DNA from: Azospirillum sp. TSH100
GTDB taxonomy: Bacteria; Pseudomonadota; Alphaproteobacteria; Azospirillales; Azospirillaceae
Length of the DNA: 64,000 nucleotides
NCBI RefSeq assembly: GCF_004923295.1
Contig: NZ_CP039635.1
Coordinates: 268,501-332,500 of the forward strand
Direction of reading: 5' to 3'
Below the pieces are notes generated by a model. It worked only from the letters and a program-made list of their open reading frames with translations. It had not been told where the DNA came from and ran no database searches. Position numbers and translations under genes: made by a program. This document shows positions 1 through 8,353 of this stretch, piece by piece (position 1 is the first letter of the stretch; every line of letters begins with the position of its first letter).

Positions 1-472
1 TGAAGATGCTGCGCCCGGCCAACACCTGCTCCGCCTCCTGCCGCAGAGCGGCGTCGGCGATCAAGTCGAGCCGCAGCAGCGAGGTGAAGACACGGAAGGG
101 GTTGCGGCTCAGCGCCTCCTCAGCCACCGGGCGGAAAGCGGTGGAATGGACGGGGACACCGGCCTCCGACAGGTCGTAATAGCCGACCGGCTGCATACCC
201 ATCACCGCGAACAGCCGGCGCATGGTCGACAGCTCATTCGCGGTGCCGAGGCGGATGGCGCCATGCCGCTCCTCGGTGATGCGGGCAAGGCCGCCGGCGG
301 ATTCCAGACGATGACGCTCCGCCGGATCGGCGGCCAGCACCGCCCCGTTCACCTCCTCGACGAGTTCGACCAGCGTCTGATAGGCCGGCACCTCGGTCCG
401 ATACATCTCCGACATGGCGGTGGAGAACAGGGTACGGATCGCATCGGGGCTGGTGATCGTCTGGACGCGCAT
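1..472 (-). CDS. hglS: 2-oxoadipate dioxygenase/decarboxylase (HglS/YdcJ, DUF1338), partial
   Basis: The gene runs off the left edge, so only the N-terminal 157 codons are visible. The reading frame is open to base 1. The protein starts at an ATG (470-472) and resembles E. coli YdcJ and Pseudomonas putida HglS throughout, including the stretches ERHGAIR and VPVHSTAFRP. His70 and Arg74 of the RHGAIR motif fall where the family places an iron ligand and a substrate-binding arginine. Family members are non-haem Fe(II) enzymes that convert 2-oxoadipate to D-2-hydroxyglutarate, the last dedicated step of D-lysine/2-aminoadipate breakdown. The LysR gene lies upstream on the same strand and an AmaA-like oxidase is divergent beyond it, which supports the pathway assignment. 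The remaining metal ligands lie outside the window. Confidence 0.85.
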   Translation of the reverse strand, partial: MRVQTITSPDAIRTLFSTAMSEMYRTEVPAYQTLVELVEEVNGAVLAADPAERHRLESAGGLARITEERHGAIRLGTANELSTMRRLFAVMGMQPVGYYDLSEAGVPVHSTAFRPVAEEALSRNPFRVFTSLLRLDLIADAALRQEAEQVLAGRSIF

Positions 473-588
473 TCCAAATCTCGCTCGCATTGGCTTGCCG
501 GACCGGCACGGTCCGTTACAAGCCTCAGCTATAGCAATGATTTGCGACGCGGGATTGCGATTGTTTTTCCCGACTTCATGAGGAAAGC

Positions 589-1500
589 TCATGACCCTGC
601 CGGCTGACGGCAGTCCGCTGTCTCCGCCAGGATCCAGTCGCGGAATGCGGCGAGCGGCGGATAGCTTGCCCGCTCCGACGGCCAGACGACGTAATAGGCG
701 TTCTCGCTCTCCATCGGCAGGTCGAGCGCCGGCACCAGTTGTTCCGACCGCAACTCCTCCTCGATCAGGAACAGGGGCAGCAGCGCGACGCCTAGCCCGG
801 CGACGGCCGCTTGCGAGGCGGTGGCGAACTGGTCGAACAGCATGCCATGCACCCCGTCGGCCGGCGTGTCATGCAGGGTCAGCCAGCGCTCCCATGCATC
901 AGGGCGGCTGGTCAGGTGCAGCAGCGGGGCGAGGCGCAGATCGGCGGGCGTCTGGAAGCCGAAGCGGTCGCGCAATCTCCGGCTGCAAGCCGGAATGACG
1001 GTCTCCCGCCGCAGCAGCGCCATCTCCCCGCCCGGCCAGTCCGGCCGGCCGAAATGGATCGCCGCGTCCACCGGATCCCGCCGGAAATCGAAAGGCGCCA
1101 TGCGCGTCACCAGATTGATGGTGATGCCGGGATTGCCGGCCAGGAAGTGGGGCAGCCGCGGCGCCAGCCAGCGCGCGCCGAAGGTCGGCAGGATGGCGAT
1201 GCTCAGCGTGCCGCCAAAGGGGTTGGCGCGCAGGTTCAGCGAAGCGGCGCTGATCTTGCGCAGGGCGTCGCGCACCTCGCGCACGTAATACTCGCCGCCG
1301 GCGGTCAGGCGGATGGTCTGCCGTTCACGGTGAAAAAGCTCGACCTCCAGCAACTCCTCCAGCGCCTTGATCTGGCGGCTGACCGCGCTTTGGGTCAGGG
1401 AGAGTTCCTTGGCCGCCGCGGTGATGCTGCCGGTGCGGGCCGCCGCCTCGAAGGCGGACAGCAGGGCCAGGGACGGGAGGAAGCGGCGGGGGCTCTGCAT
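589..1500 (-). CDS. LysR-family transcriptional regulator
   Basis: A 303-residue protein with an N-terminal winged HTH (about residues 24-45, containing AAKELSLTQSAVSRQIKALE) followed by a periplasmic-binding-protein-like effector domain, the normal LysR layout and length. It is close to the GcvA/AmpR branch (SAFEAAARTGSITAAA). I choose the ATG at 1498-1500, giving MQSPRRFLPSLALL, because LysR proteins normally begin about ten residues before this motif; upstream alternatives are an ATG at 1521 and a TTG at 1548. It sits between the 2-oxoadipate dioxygenase gene and the divergent FAD oxidase, so it probably regulates both. The inducer is unknown; a lysine-pathway intermediate is a guess from context. 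Confidence 0.9.
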   Translation of the reverse strand: MQSPRRFLPSLALLSAFEAAARTGSITAAAKELSLTQSAVSRQIKALEELLEVELFHRERQTIRLTAGGEYYVREVRDALRKISAASLNLRANPFGGTLSIAILPTFGARWLAPRLPHFLAGNPGITINLVTRMAPFDFRRDPVDAAIHFGRPDWPGGEMALLRRETVIPACSRRLRDRFGFQTPADLRLAPLLHLTSRPDAWERWLTLHDTPADGVHGMLFDQFATASQAAVAGLGVALLPLFLIEEELRSEQLVPALDLPMESENAYYVVWPSERASYPPLAAFRDWILAETADCRQPAGS

Positions 1501-1518
1501 CTCATTCTCACAGAATCT

Positions 1519-1535
1519 CATTCCATGATGGAATG
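1519..1535. promoter_or_regulatory. Perfect palindrome upstream of the LysR gene
   Basis: CATTCCATGATGGAATG is a perfect 7+3+7 inverted repeat, and further GAATGA-like half-sites follow directly (GAATGACTGAATGAG). It lies in the 137-base divergent region between the LysR gene (start 1500) and the FAD oxidase (start 1638). This is the usual place for a LysR-type binding site acting on both genes. That it is the operator is inference from position and symmetry. Confidence 0.5.
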
Positions 1536-1637
1536 ACTGAATGAGCAAACATCACTTGGCCAAAGGAGGTCGGCAAGTCAATCCTTCACCCTGGGAATGA
1601 CTGGTGCAAAAATCAGACGCGAAAAGGACAACAGGGG

Positions 1638-2933
1638 ATGCTGAACGATCCGCGGTCGCACGGGCTTTGGGAACGCACCGCACCGGCGGCACCGCCGACC
1701 ACGGCACTGACCGGCAGCGTCCAGGCCGACGTGGTGATCGTTGGCGCCGGCTATACCGGCCTGTCGGCGGCGCTGCATCTGGCCGAAAGCGGCGTCGGCG
1801 CCGTGGTGGTGGAGGCGGTGGAGATCGGCTTCGGCGGCGCCGGGCGCAATGTCGGGCTGGTCAATGCCGGCATGTGGGTGATGCCCGACCAGTTGGTCAA
1901 CACCCTGGGGCCGGTCTATGGCGAGCGGCTGATCGAGTTGCTGGGCAACGCGCCGCGCGCCGTCTTCGACCTGATCACCAAGCATGGCATCGCCTGCGAG
2001 GACGAACGCAATGGCACCCTCCATTGCGGCGTCGGCCCGGCGGGCCTGCGCGAACTCGAACAGCGCGCGGCGATCTGGCAGAAGCGTGGCGCCCCGGTGC
2101 GCCTGCTGGACGCCAGGGAAACAGCGGAAAAGGTCGGCACCACCGTCTACACCGGCTCGCTGCTGGATCTGCGCGCCGGCACCATCCAGCCCCTGGCCTA
2201 CGCCCGCGGGCTGGCGACGGCGGCGATCGCCGCCGGTGCGCGCATCTTCACCGGCAGCCCGGTACAGGCGGCGAGCCGGATTGGGGCCAAATGGGAAGTG
2301 AAGACACCCGGAGGGTCGGTTACCGCCGACTGGGTGGTGGTCGCCACCGACGCCTACAGCATCGGCCCCTGGGTGCAGCTGCGCACCGAACAGGTCCACC
2401 TGCCCTACTTCAATCTGGCGACGGAGCCGCTGTCAGACGCCATGCAGCGGGCAATCCTGCCGGAACGCCAGGGGGTGTGGGACACCAAGTCGGTGCTGAG
2501 TTCCTACCGCTTCGACCGCCTGGGCCGGCTGGTGTTCGGCAGCGTCGGCGCGCTGCGCGGGACCGGAACGTCGGTGCACCGGGCCTGGGCGCAGCGCTCG
2601 CTGGCCGCCCTCTTCCCGCAGCTTGGCCCGGTTCGTTTTGAGTCCGAATGGTACGGCCAGATCGGCATGACCAAGGACAATCTGCCCCGCTTCCACCGGC
2701 TGGACCGCAACGTCATCGGCTTCAGCGGGTACAACGGCCGCGGCATCGCCCCCGGCACGGTGCTCGGCCGCTGCCTGGCCGACCACATCACCGGCAGGCT
2801 GCCGGAGGCGGAGATGCCGCTGCCCAGCACCGCACCCGAACCGGTGTCCGGCCGGGCAATTCAGGAGGCCGTCTACGAGTATGGCGCGCAGGCGACCCAC
2901 CTGATCGGGGCGAGGCTGCCGGGGAAAATCTGA
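1638..2933 (+). CDS. FAD-dependent amine/amino-acid oxidase, AmaA (L-pipecolate oxidase)-like
   Basis: A 431-residue DadA-superfamily flavoprotein. The dinucleotide-binding motif VIVGAGYTGLSAALHLA is at residues 33-49, followed by GGAGRNVGLVNAG typical of the OrdL/PuuB/AmaA group; a C-terminal FSGYNGRGIAPGT segment closes the FAD site. Family members oxidise secondary or primary amines (D-amino acids, gamma-glutamylputrescine, pipecolate). The neighbourhood (LysR and 2-oxoadipate dioxygenase) matches my recollection of the P. putida lysine locus, where AmaA oxidises L-pipecolate towards 2-aminoadipate semialdehyde; that is the main reason for the AmaA suggestion. The partner dehydrogenase AmaB is not seen here. 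The substrate cannot be read from sequence alone. Confidence 0.75.
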   Translation: MLNDPRSHGLWERTAPAAPPTTALTGSVQADVVIVGAGYTGLSAALHLAESGVGAVVVEAVEIGFGGAGRNVGLVNAGMWVMPDQLVNTLGPVYGERLIELLGNAPRAVFDLITKHGIACEDERNGTLHCGVGPAGLRELEQRAAIWQKRGAPVRLLDARETAEKVGTTVYTGSLLDLRAGTIQPLAYARGLATAAIAAGARIFTGSPVQAASRIGAKWEVKTPGGSVTADWVVVATDAYSIGPWVQLRTEQVHLPYFNLATEPLSDAMQRAILPERQGVWDTKSVLSSYRFDRLGRLVFGSVGALRGTGTSVHRAWAQRSLAALFPQLGPVRFESEWYGQIGMTKDNLPRFHRLDRNVIGFSGYNGRGIAPGTVLGRCLADHITGRLPEAEMPLPSTAPEPVSGRAIQEAVYEYGAQATHLIGARLPGKI

Positions 2934-2963
2934 TTGCGCATATGCCCCGGCCCGACATCCAGG

Positions 2964-3665
2964 TCAGAGACCCCAGGCGCCGCTTTCCGCCGGGTCAACG
3001 ACCTGGATGTTGTTCTCCACCGCCTTCACGCCGGGAACCCCCTCCGCCGCCACACGCAGGGCGTCGCGCTGCGATCCGCTGCTGACGAAGCCCCAGAGCT
3101 GGACGACGCCGTTGCGGACGATGATGGCGTCGTGCGAGCGCGACTCCCACGACAGTTCCTTGACGGCGGCTGTCACCCGTTCCTTCAAGGCGCGGTCGTC
3201 GGATGCCGTGGTCGGGGCTTCTGGCGACACGCTGGCCAGCGCACGCAGCAGGTTGGCGCGGCTGATGATGCCGACCAAGGTACCATGGCGCACCACCGGC
3301 ACGCGCTTGATCCGCCGCGTCTCCATCACCCGCACGACCTCTTCCGGCGAAGCGGTCTCGTCCACCGTGGTGACGTGGCTGGTCATGACGTCGGCGACCT
3401 TGCGTGCGTGGGACTTGATGAAATCCTCCGCCGGCAGGGTGCCGCCGGACACCAGGCCGAGCCACCAGGACCGGTGGCGCGCGGTCCCCAATTCCACCCG
3501 GCGCAGCAGGTCGCCTTCGCTGATGATCCCCACCACCTTGCCGGCCGCGTCGACGACCGGCATGCCGCTGATGTGGTTCTCCAGCATCTTCCGGGCGGCC
3601 TCGGCGATGGTCGCGTCCGGAGCGATGGTGATGACCCGCGGCGTCATCAGATCGATTGCCTTCAT
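2964..3665 (-). CDS. CBS-pair and BON domain protein
   Basis: A 233-residue soluble protein with two CBS motifs (about residues 7-60 and 93-142) and a C-terminal BON domain (about 155-225, with the typical VRNGVVQLWGFV strand). CBS pairs bind adenine nucleotides or similar ligands; BON domains are usually envelope or phospholipid-associated modules. CBS-BON proteins are common in alphaproteobacteria and often linked to stress, but no function is firmly assigned. The start is supported by GGGGAG seven bases before the ATG. It converges with the FAD oxidase gene (30-base gap) and appears monocistronic. Confidence 0.9.
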   Translation of the reverse strand: MKAIDLMTPRVITIAPDATIAEAARKMLENHISGMPVVDAAGKVVGIISEGDLLRRVELGTARHRSWWLGLVSGGTLPAEDFIKSHARKVADVMTSHVTTVDETASPEEVVRVMETRRIKRVPVVRHGTLVGIISRANLLRALASVSPEAPTTASDDRALKERVTAAVKELSWESRSHDAIIVRNGVVQLWGFVSSGSQRDALRVAAEGVPGVKAVENNIQVVDPAESGAWGL

Positions 3666-3889
3666 CGTTTCTCTCCCCTTGATGTCGTTGAACCCAGACA
3701 GCCTAGGAGATCGGCAGACGAGGCCGATTGATCTACAGCAATTCGGCGACAGCCTTTCCGCATGATGGAAAATGCTGAATATCTACCCGCAATTTCAGTA
3801 TGATAAGGGCAATTCGGTATCTCCAGGGATCAAACCGCTTATTCATGCCTACTCGGCTATGCGTGTGGAAATCCTTCCATTCCTAAACT

Positions 3890-4747
3890 CTACTCTCCGA
3901 CCTCCGCCACTTGCGTGGCGATCGTCCGCTCCTCGGATGGCGCCGGATAACGGTAGAAGGAGTGGCCGCCGATTGAGATGGTCAGCAGACGCGCTTCCGC
4001 CCACTCCGGCTTCTGGCGGCGCAGGGCGGCCTGAGCCGGCGGGCTGTAGAACAGCGAGGCCCGGGCGGTCGGATCGGGGATATCGTCGTCGTTCAGGTTC
4101 CAGGCCAGCCCGCGCGCCGCACGCAGCGCCTCCTGGTCAGGGGCAAGGCGCAGTTTCGGCCAGGACGGCATGCCGCCCGCCCGGATCACCGCAGCCTGCC
4201 GGCGGATCTCCGCCAGGATGCGCCTGTTTTCGATGCGGGGATCGGCGGCGAGCGCCACCTGCTCTGCCGCCGTCAGCTTCGGCTTTCCCTTCGACTTCGC
4301 CGCCTTGGCCTTCTGCCGGTTCTTCGGCTCGACAGGCACCACCGCGAAGGGTTCGAACTGGCCAGAGGCAACGACGACGCGGCAGGGCAGCGACGGCTGG
4401 TCGGCCGAGGCGGCCCGGTTGGCGACCACCCACATCACCGCCGCCATGGCGTCGGCCCCCTCGCCGCGCGCCTCGGCCCAGCCGGCCAGCGCCAGGCAGC
4501 GGCGCTCCCGCTCGGCCTGCCAGGGGGTCAGCATGAAGACCGACGCGCCGATCATCACCGGCTGCTTCGCCCCTCCCCGCTTCGGCACGCCGCCCTTCTC
4601 GTCGCCGACGAAGCGCGCGCAGCCCTTGTCGCCCGGCTGGCAAACTCTGTCACCCGATGTCGTATTGCCGATCTCGACTGTCTGCGCACCCGCGGCGGCA
4701 GGAAGCAGGACGGAGGCGAACATCAGGGTGGTGAGGAAGTTGCGCAT
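3890..4747 (-). CDS. Secreted SleB-type cell wall hydrolase
   Basis: A 285-residue protein with a cleavable signal peptide (hydrophobic residues 4-20, predicted cut after AGA at 21). The core from about residue 84 is the Hydrolase_2/SleB family: LALAGWAEARGEGADAM has the expected catalytic glutamate (Glu92), and WVVANRA and the C-terminal IGGHSFYRY motif fit. SleB enzymes are lytic transglycosylases acting on peptidoglycan; in Gram-negatives they are periplasmic and poorly characterised. A Lys/Ala-rich insert (about residues 142-160) separates the two halves of the domain. GGAGAG precedes the ATG by six bases. No partner gene adjoins it. Confidence 0.85.
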   Translation of the reverse strand: MRNFLTTLMFASVLLPAAAGAQTVEIGNTTSGDRVCQPGDKGCARFVGDEKGGVPKRGGAKQPVMIGASVFMLTPWQAERERRCLALAGWAEARGEGADAMAAVMWVVANRAASADQPSLPCRVVVASGQFEPFAVVPVEPKNRQKAKAAKSKGKPKLTAAEQVALAADPRIENRRILAEIRRQAAVIRAGGMPSWPKLRLAPDQEALRAARGLAWNLNDDDIPDPTARASLFYSPPAQAALRRQKPEWAEARLLTISIGGHSFYRYPAPSEERTIATQVAEVGE

Positions 4748-4968
4748 CCCAGTCTCTCCGGCTTGGGAAGGGGACTTCCTTCGACAGGAGGGCGGATGGC
4801 AAGTTCCCGGATTCGTCCACCTCTCAGACAGCGTAAGCCTGAGGGCGGAGGATGTACGCCGTTCGGGACCGGCGGGGATTTTCTACACAGCCGAACAGGC
4901 CGGCAAGCCATCGGATTCCGCCGGCTTCCAGCCTGTTCGGTGGATTTGGACCGATCATGAGAGCGGCA

Positions 4969-5205
4969 TCAGCCACCCTTCCGGCCGTCCAGCTTGTCGT
5001 CCCGGGGCGTGCCGCCGTCGCCGGTCCAGTCGTCGGTCAGATACTCCTGGGAGCGGCTGATCTCTTCGACCTCCGCGCGGGACGGCGGTTTGGGCACCTG
5101 GGCCTGACCGGAGCGACGATCATCGGACAGATGATCATCAAACTGGCGATCATCGGATTGCCGGTCGGTCCTCTGGCCATTCGCGGGGTCGGGGGTGCTA
5201 GGCAT
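4969..5205 (-). CDS. Small acidic hydrophilic protein, unknown
   Basis: A 78-residue protein that I do not recognise. It is very polar: an Asp/Gln/Arg-rich first half with repeated DDR/DDH units, then a more ordered-looking segment containing PPSRAEVEEISRSQEYLTDDW. No signal peptide, membrane segment or cysteine is seen. The main support is a near-perfect Shine-Dalgarno AAGGAGG five bases before the ATG. It may form a unit with the small membrane protein gene 95 bases upstream on the same strand. Confidence 0.55.
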   Translation of the reverse strand: MPSTPDPANGQRTDRQSDDRQFDDHLSDDRRSGQAQVPKPPSRAEVEEISRSQEYLTDDWTGDGGTPRDDKLDGRKGG

Positions 5206-5300
5206 CGGCGCCTCCTTGTCAGCCGGGAAACAGTCCCAGCAAACAGGGGCAAGCCGTCAACGTTGCACCACCGGCCCGGCCTTCAGCAGCGAAGACGCCC

Positions 5301-5507
5301 TCAGCGGGCGGCGTCGGCGACCGCCACCGGCATGGTCTTGACCATTTCCAGGGCGACGGCGGCCTGGGCCTCGTCGGCAGCCAGGATGGCGTTCGGGTTC
5401 ATGTGAGCGACAGCGGCGACGGCGGCGAACAGGATGGCGCCGATAACGATGCGGGCAATGGCGAACTTGGCGGCGAACTTGGCGGATTCGACATCATACG
5501 GGGTCAT
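5301..5507 (-). CDS. Small single-span membrane protein, unknown
   Basis: A 68-residue protein with one clear hydrophobic segment (about residues 15-35, IARIVIGAILFAAVAAVAH) between a short charged N-terminus and an Ala-rich, mildly amphipathic C-terminal tail. A good ribosome site (GAAGGAAGA) lies five bases before the ATG. I do not recognise a family. The long AT-richer region upstream is its probable promoter. Its function could be a membrane-stress or envelope peptide, but nothing in the sequence decides that. Confidence 0.55.
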   Translation of the reverse strand: MTPYDVESAKFAAKFAIARIVIGAILFAAVAAVAHMNPNAILAADEAQAAVALEMVKTMPVAVADAAR

Positions 5508-5824
5508 GGCGGTCTTCCTTCAGCATCGGGTTTTGAATTCCGGCGGCCGGTGTCGCGGCCTGTTGAAGAAGATATTGACACGATCCCGCATGCGCAAAAG
5601 CGGAGACATCGCATCGCTGTTCTTGCCATTTCGCATTGCAGCATAGCGCTACGAAATACAGCGACAAAGCCAATTCTTAAGGCAGATTTACGTTTCGCAG
5701 CGCTCTATCGGGGATTATGGGGCTTTCGCAGCGCTATTACTGCTCGCTGTCTGGCCCCATTTAAGACATGTGGTGCGGCTTCGTCAAACGACAATGGTTG
5801 GCGACAATGGTCAGAAGGGCCGGG
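5508..5824. repeat. Intergenic region with short direct and inverted repeats
   Basis: No convincing gene is seen in these 317 bases, which are more AT-rich than the flanks. TTTCGCAGCGCT occurs twice in direct orientation (5693-5704 and 5724-5735, period 31 bases), and an inverted copy with one mismatch (AGCGCTACGAAA) is at 5645-5656. The region probably contains the promoter of the small membrane protein gene reading leftwards; the repeats could be regulator sites or a degenerate REP-like element. Confidence 0.45.
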
Positions 5825-6625
5825 TCAGCGCCCCGGCGACAGCCGTTCCGCGCTGGCCTTCAGCGTATCGATCATCACCTGCTGCGCCTCTTCCGTCGTG
5901 TCGGCGGGAACGACGAAGCAGATGGTGGCGATGCAGCGGCCGGCCGGATCGCGGACCGGGGCGGCGAGGCAGGTGGTGAAGCGGTCGACCAGCGCCGTGG
6001 TGCGGACGAAACCCTGGGTGCGAGCACGGCGGATGTCTTCAAGGAACTCGTTCTCGGCGATACGCCGCCCGTCGGGAAGGACGAAATCGTCGGACGGAAT
6101 GAAGCGCCGGATCTCCTCCGCATCCATGTGGTCGACCAGCAGCCGGCCGGACGCCGTCCAGGGGATCGGCACCTTGATGCCGATCTCGGAACTGATACGG
6201 AACATGCGCCGGCCCGGCTCGTTCAGCACGACCAGATACTTGTCGCCGTCCAGCGTGCAGAACTGCGCGGTCTCCCCCACCGTCTCGGCAATGTGGGCGA
6301 CCTCCACCCGCGCCTTTCGGATCAGGTCGACGCTGTCGAGGTAATCGCTGCCGTAGTAATGCATCGCCGGCCCGAAATAGACCGTGCCGTCGCCGTCACG
6401 CAGTTCCAGCCAGCGCGCCTCGACCAGCGTGTTGACCAGCTCGTACATGGTCGAGCGCGGGGTGCCGGTGTCGCGGGCGATGTCGGCGATGCGCGTCGGG
6501 GTGCGCCGGTCGTGCAGATGTTCCATCAGGGCGATGACGCGGTCGATGCCGCGGGCACGGCCCGTCGACTTTTCCTGCGACTGCTTCTCCGCAATCTGCT
6601 TCTCCGCCACGCCGTCGCCCGTCAT
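5825..6625 (-). CDS. IclR-family transcriptional regulator
   Basis: A 266-residue regulator with an N-terminal winged HTH (about residues 27-85, TPTRIADIARDTGTPRSTMYELVNTL) and a C-terminal GAF-like IclR effector domain. I choose the ATG at 6625, preceded by AAGGAG at a spacing of ten; a GTG at 6652 in the same frame is the alternative. It is transcribed divergently from the D-peptide/D-aminoacylase operon, and the 144-base gap between them holds two GTCCGATAT sites, one a perfect palindrome. It most likely controls that operon; the ligand is unknown, perhaps an N-acyl-amino acid or D-amino-acid product. Confidence 0.9.
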   Translation of the reverse strand: MTGDGVAEKQIAEKQSQEKSTGRARGIDRVIALMEHLHDRRTPTRIADIARDTGTPRSTMYELVNTLVEARWLELRDGDGTVYFGPAMHYYGSDYLDSVDLIRKARVEVAHIAETVGETAQFCTLDGDKYLVVLNEPGRRMFRISSEIGIKVPIPWTASGRLLVDHMDAEEIRRFIPSDDFVLPDGRRIAENEFLEDIRRARTQGFVRTTALVDRFTTCLAAPVRDPAGRCIATICFVVPADTTEEAQQVMIDTLKASAERLSPGR

Positions 6626-6693
6626 CTGATCCACGCTCCTTGGTCGTCCCACAACCGATTACCACGCGGATTTTCGGCTTGCCAGGGGTCTTT

Positions 6694-6749
6694 GTCCGAT
6701 ATACCGTTCGGTTGTCTGGAATACAAGACCGACGTCCGATATTTCGGAC
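6694..6749. promoter_or_regulatory. Probable IclR operator pair
   Basis: GTCCGATATTTCGGAC (6734-6749) is a perfect 6+4+6 inverted repeat. A second copy of its left part, GTCCGATAT, is at 6694-6702, forty bases away. Both lie between the divergent IclR gene and the binding-protein gene, where an IclR protein would bind. Assignment to this regulator is inferred from position. Confidence 0.6.
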
Positions 6750-6769
6750 AAACGGTTCGGGAGACGGAA

Positions 6770-8344
6770 ATGACAGGGATCACGCGACGTCTGTTCAACA
6801 CCGCCCTCGGCACGGCGCTGGCCGCCGGCGGACTTTCCTCTGGAATTCTCGGAAGCTGGACCACCCCGGCGCTGGCCCAGCAGGGCGGCGCCTCGGTCGT
6901 CACGGTCGCCACCATCGGCGAGCCGCCGACGTTGGACCCGGTCGGCACCACGTCCGACCTCGTCAGCATCATCACCCAGCACATGTTCGAGACGCTGTTC
7001 ACCTTCGACGGCGAGTGGAAGCTGGCCCCGCTGGTGGCGTCGGCCCTGCCGCAGGTGTCGGCGGACGGCAAGACCTACACCATCCCGCTGCGCAGCGGCG
7101 TCACCTTCCATGACGGCAGCACCGTCACGGCCGACGACGTGGTCGCCTCGCTGGATCACTGGACCAAGGCCTCGCCGCGCGGCAAGACCGTCGCCCCGCT
7201 GGTGGAGAGCATCGCCGCCAAGGGCGCGGACGCCGTCGTCATCGCGCTGAAGGAGCCCTTCGCGCCGCTGACCGCTCTCCTGGCGATGAACAACGGCGCC
7301 GCCGCCATCGTGCCGAAATCGGTGATCGACGGGCCAGGCGCCCTTAAGTCGCTGATCGGCACCGGCCCCTACAAGCTGCTGGAGCACAAGCCCGACCAGT
7401 ATATCCGGCTGGTGCGTCACGACGGCTACGCCTCGCCCGCCGGCACGCCCAGCGGCTATGCCGGCAGCCGCAAGGCCAACATTGGCGAGGTGCGCTTCGT
7501 CCCGGTGCCGAACGCCGCCACCCGCGTGTCGGGAGTTCTGGCCGGCCAGTACCAGTTCGCCGACAGCCTGCCGGCGGAAACCCTGCCGCGCATCAAGGGG
7601 GCGGCCGGCGTCAAGCCGGTGATCGTCAAGCCCTTCGGCTTCCCGCTGATGATCATGAACACCAAGACCGGCGTGATGGCGAACCCGAAGATCCGTCAGG
7701 CGGTCCTGGCGGCGCTGGAGCCGAATGACATGCTGCTGGCCGGCTTCGGCGATCCCGAATTCGTCCAGGCGGAGGGGTCGATCTACGCCCAGGGCACGCC
7801 CTATTACGACGCGGCCAGCGCCAAGCCCTACGCCGATCATGCGGCCGGCAAGGCGGCGGATCTGCTGAAGGCCGCCGGCTACAAGGGCGAGCCGATCCGC
7901 ATCATGACCTCGGTGCAGTACGAGTTCCTGTACAAGATGAGCATGGTGGCCCAGGCCCAGCTCGAACTCGCCGGCTTCAAGGTCGATCTCCAGGTGCTGG
8001 ACTGGGCGACGCTGCTGCAGCGCCGCGGCGACGACAAGGGGTGGGATGCCTTCTTCACCTACCACACCTTCGTGCCGGAGCCGTCGCTGATCACCGTGCT
8101 GAACCCCAGCTATCCCGGCTGGTGGGACAGCCCGGCCAAGCGCGATGCGCTGGCCGCCTTCAACCGCGAGATGGACCCGGCGGCGCGCAAGGCGAAGTGG
8201 GTGGCGTTGCAGACGCTGTTCTACAGCGAGGTGCCGAGCATCAAGGTCGGCGATTTCTACAACCTCGCCGCCAGCAGCGACAAGCTGACCGGCTACACCC
8301 CGACGCCCTGGCCCTTCTTCTGGAACACCGACCTGAAAGGCTGA
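6770..8344 (+). CDS. Peptide ABC transporter substrate-binding protein (SBP_5), Tat-exported
   Basis: A 524-residue periplasmic binding protein of the DppA/OppA family (SBP_5), of normal length. The signal sequence carries a twin-arginine motif (TRRLFN, Arg6-Arg7) before a hydrophobic Ala/Gly segment, so export is probably by Tat in folded form. Family hallmarks include PPTLDPVGTTSD near the mature N-terminus and the binding-core segment SGVTFHDGSTVTADDVVASLDHW. The ATG at 6770 is chosen because the frame upstream is not signal-peptide-like and runs back through the IclR gene. It is first in an operon with two permeases, D-aminoacylase and two ATPases, suggesting that the ligand is an N-acyl-D-amino acid or D-peptide. 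A REP-like region separates it from the permeases. Confidence 0.9.
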   Translation: MTGITRRLFNTALGTALAAGGLSSGILGSWTTPALAQQGGASVVTVATIGEPPTLDPVGTTSDLVSIITQHMFETLFTFDGEWKLAPLVASALPQVSADGKTYTIPLRSGVTFHDGSTVTADDVVASLDHWTKASPRGKTVAPLVESIAAKGADAVVIALKEPFAPLTALLAMNNGAAAIVPKSVIDGPGALKSLIGTGPYKLLEHKPDQYIRLVRHDGYASPAGTPSGYAGSRKANIGEVRFVPVPNAATRVSGVLAGQYQFADSLPAETLPRIKGAAGVKPVIVKPFGFPLMIMNTKTGVMANPKIRQAVLAALEPNDMLLAGFGDPEFVQAEGSIYAQGTPYYDAASAKPYADHAAGKAADLLKAAGYKGEPIRIMTSVQYEFLYKMSMVAQAQLELAGFKVDLQVLDWATLLQRRGDDKGWDAFFTYHTFVPEPSLITVLNPSYPGWWDSPAKRDALAAFNREMDPAARKAKWVALQTLFYSEVPSIKVGDFYNLAASSDKLTGYTPTPWPFFWNTDLKG

Positions 8345-8353
8345 AGAAGCTGC

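Noticed and set aside
811..1536. Long plus-strand open frame opposite the LysR gene
   Set aside because: It is a high-GC shadow: composition is Gly/Ala/Arg/Gln-rich without motifs, while the opposite strand encodes a clear LysR protein.
5768..6769. Upstream extension of the first binding-protein gene to an 858-residue product
   Set aside because: The extension runs antisense through the IclR gene. The ATG at 6770 gives a proper twin-arginine signal peptide.
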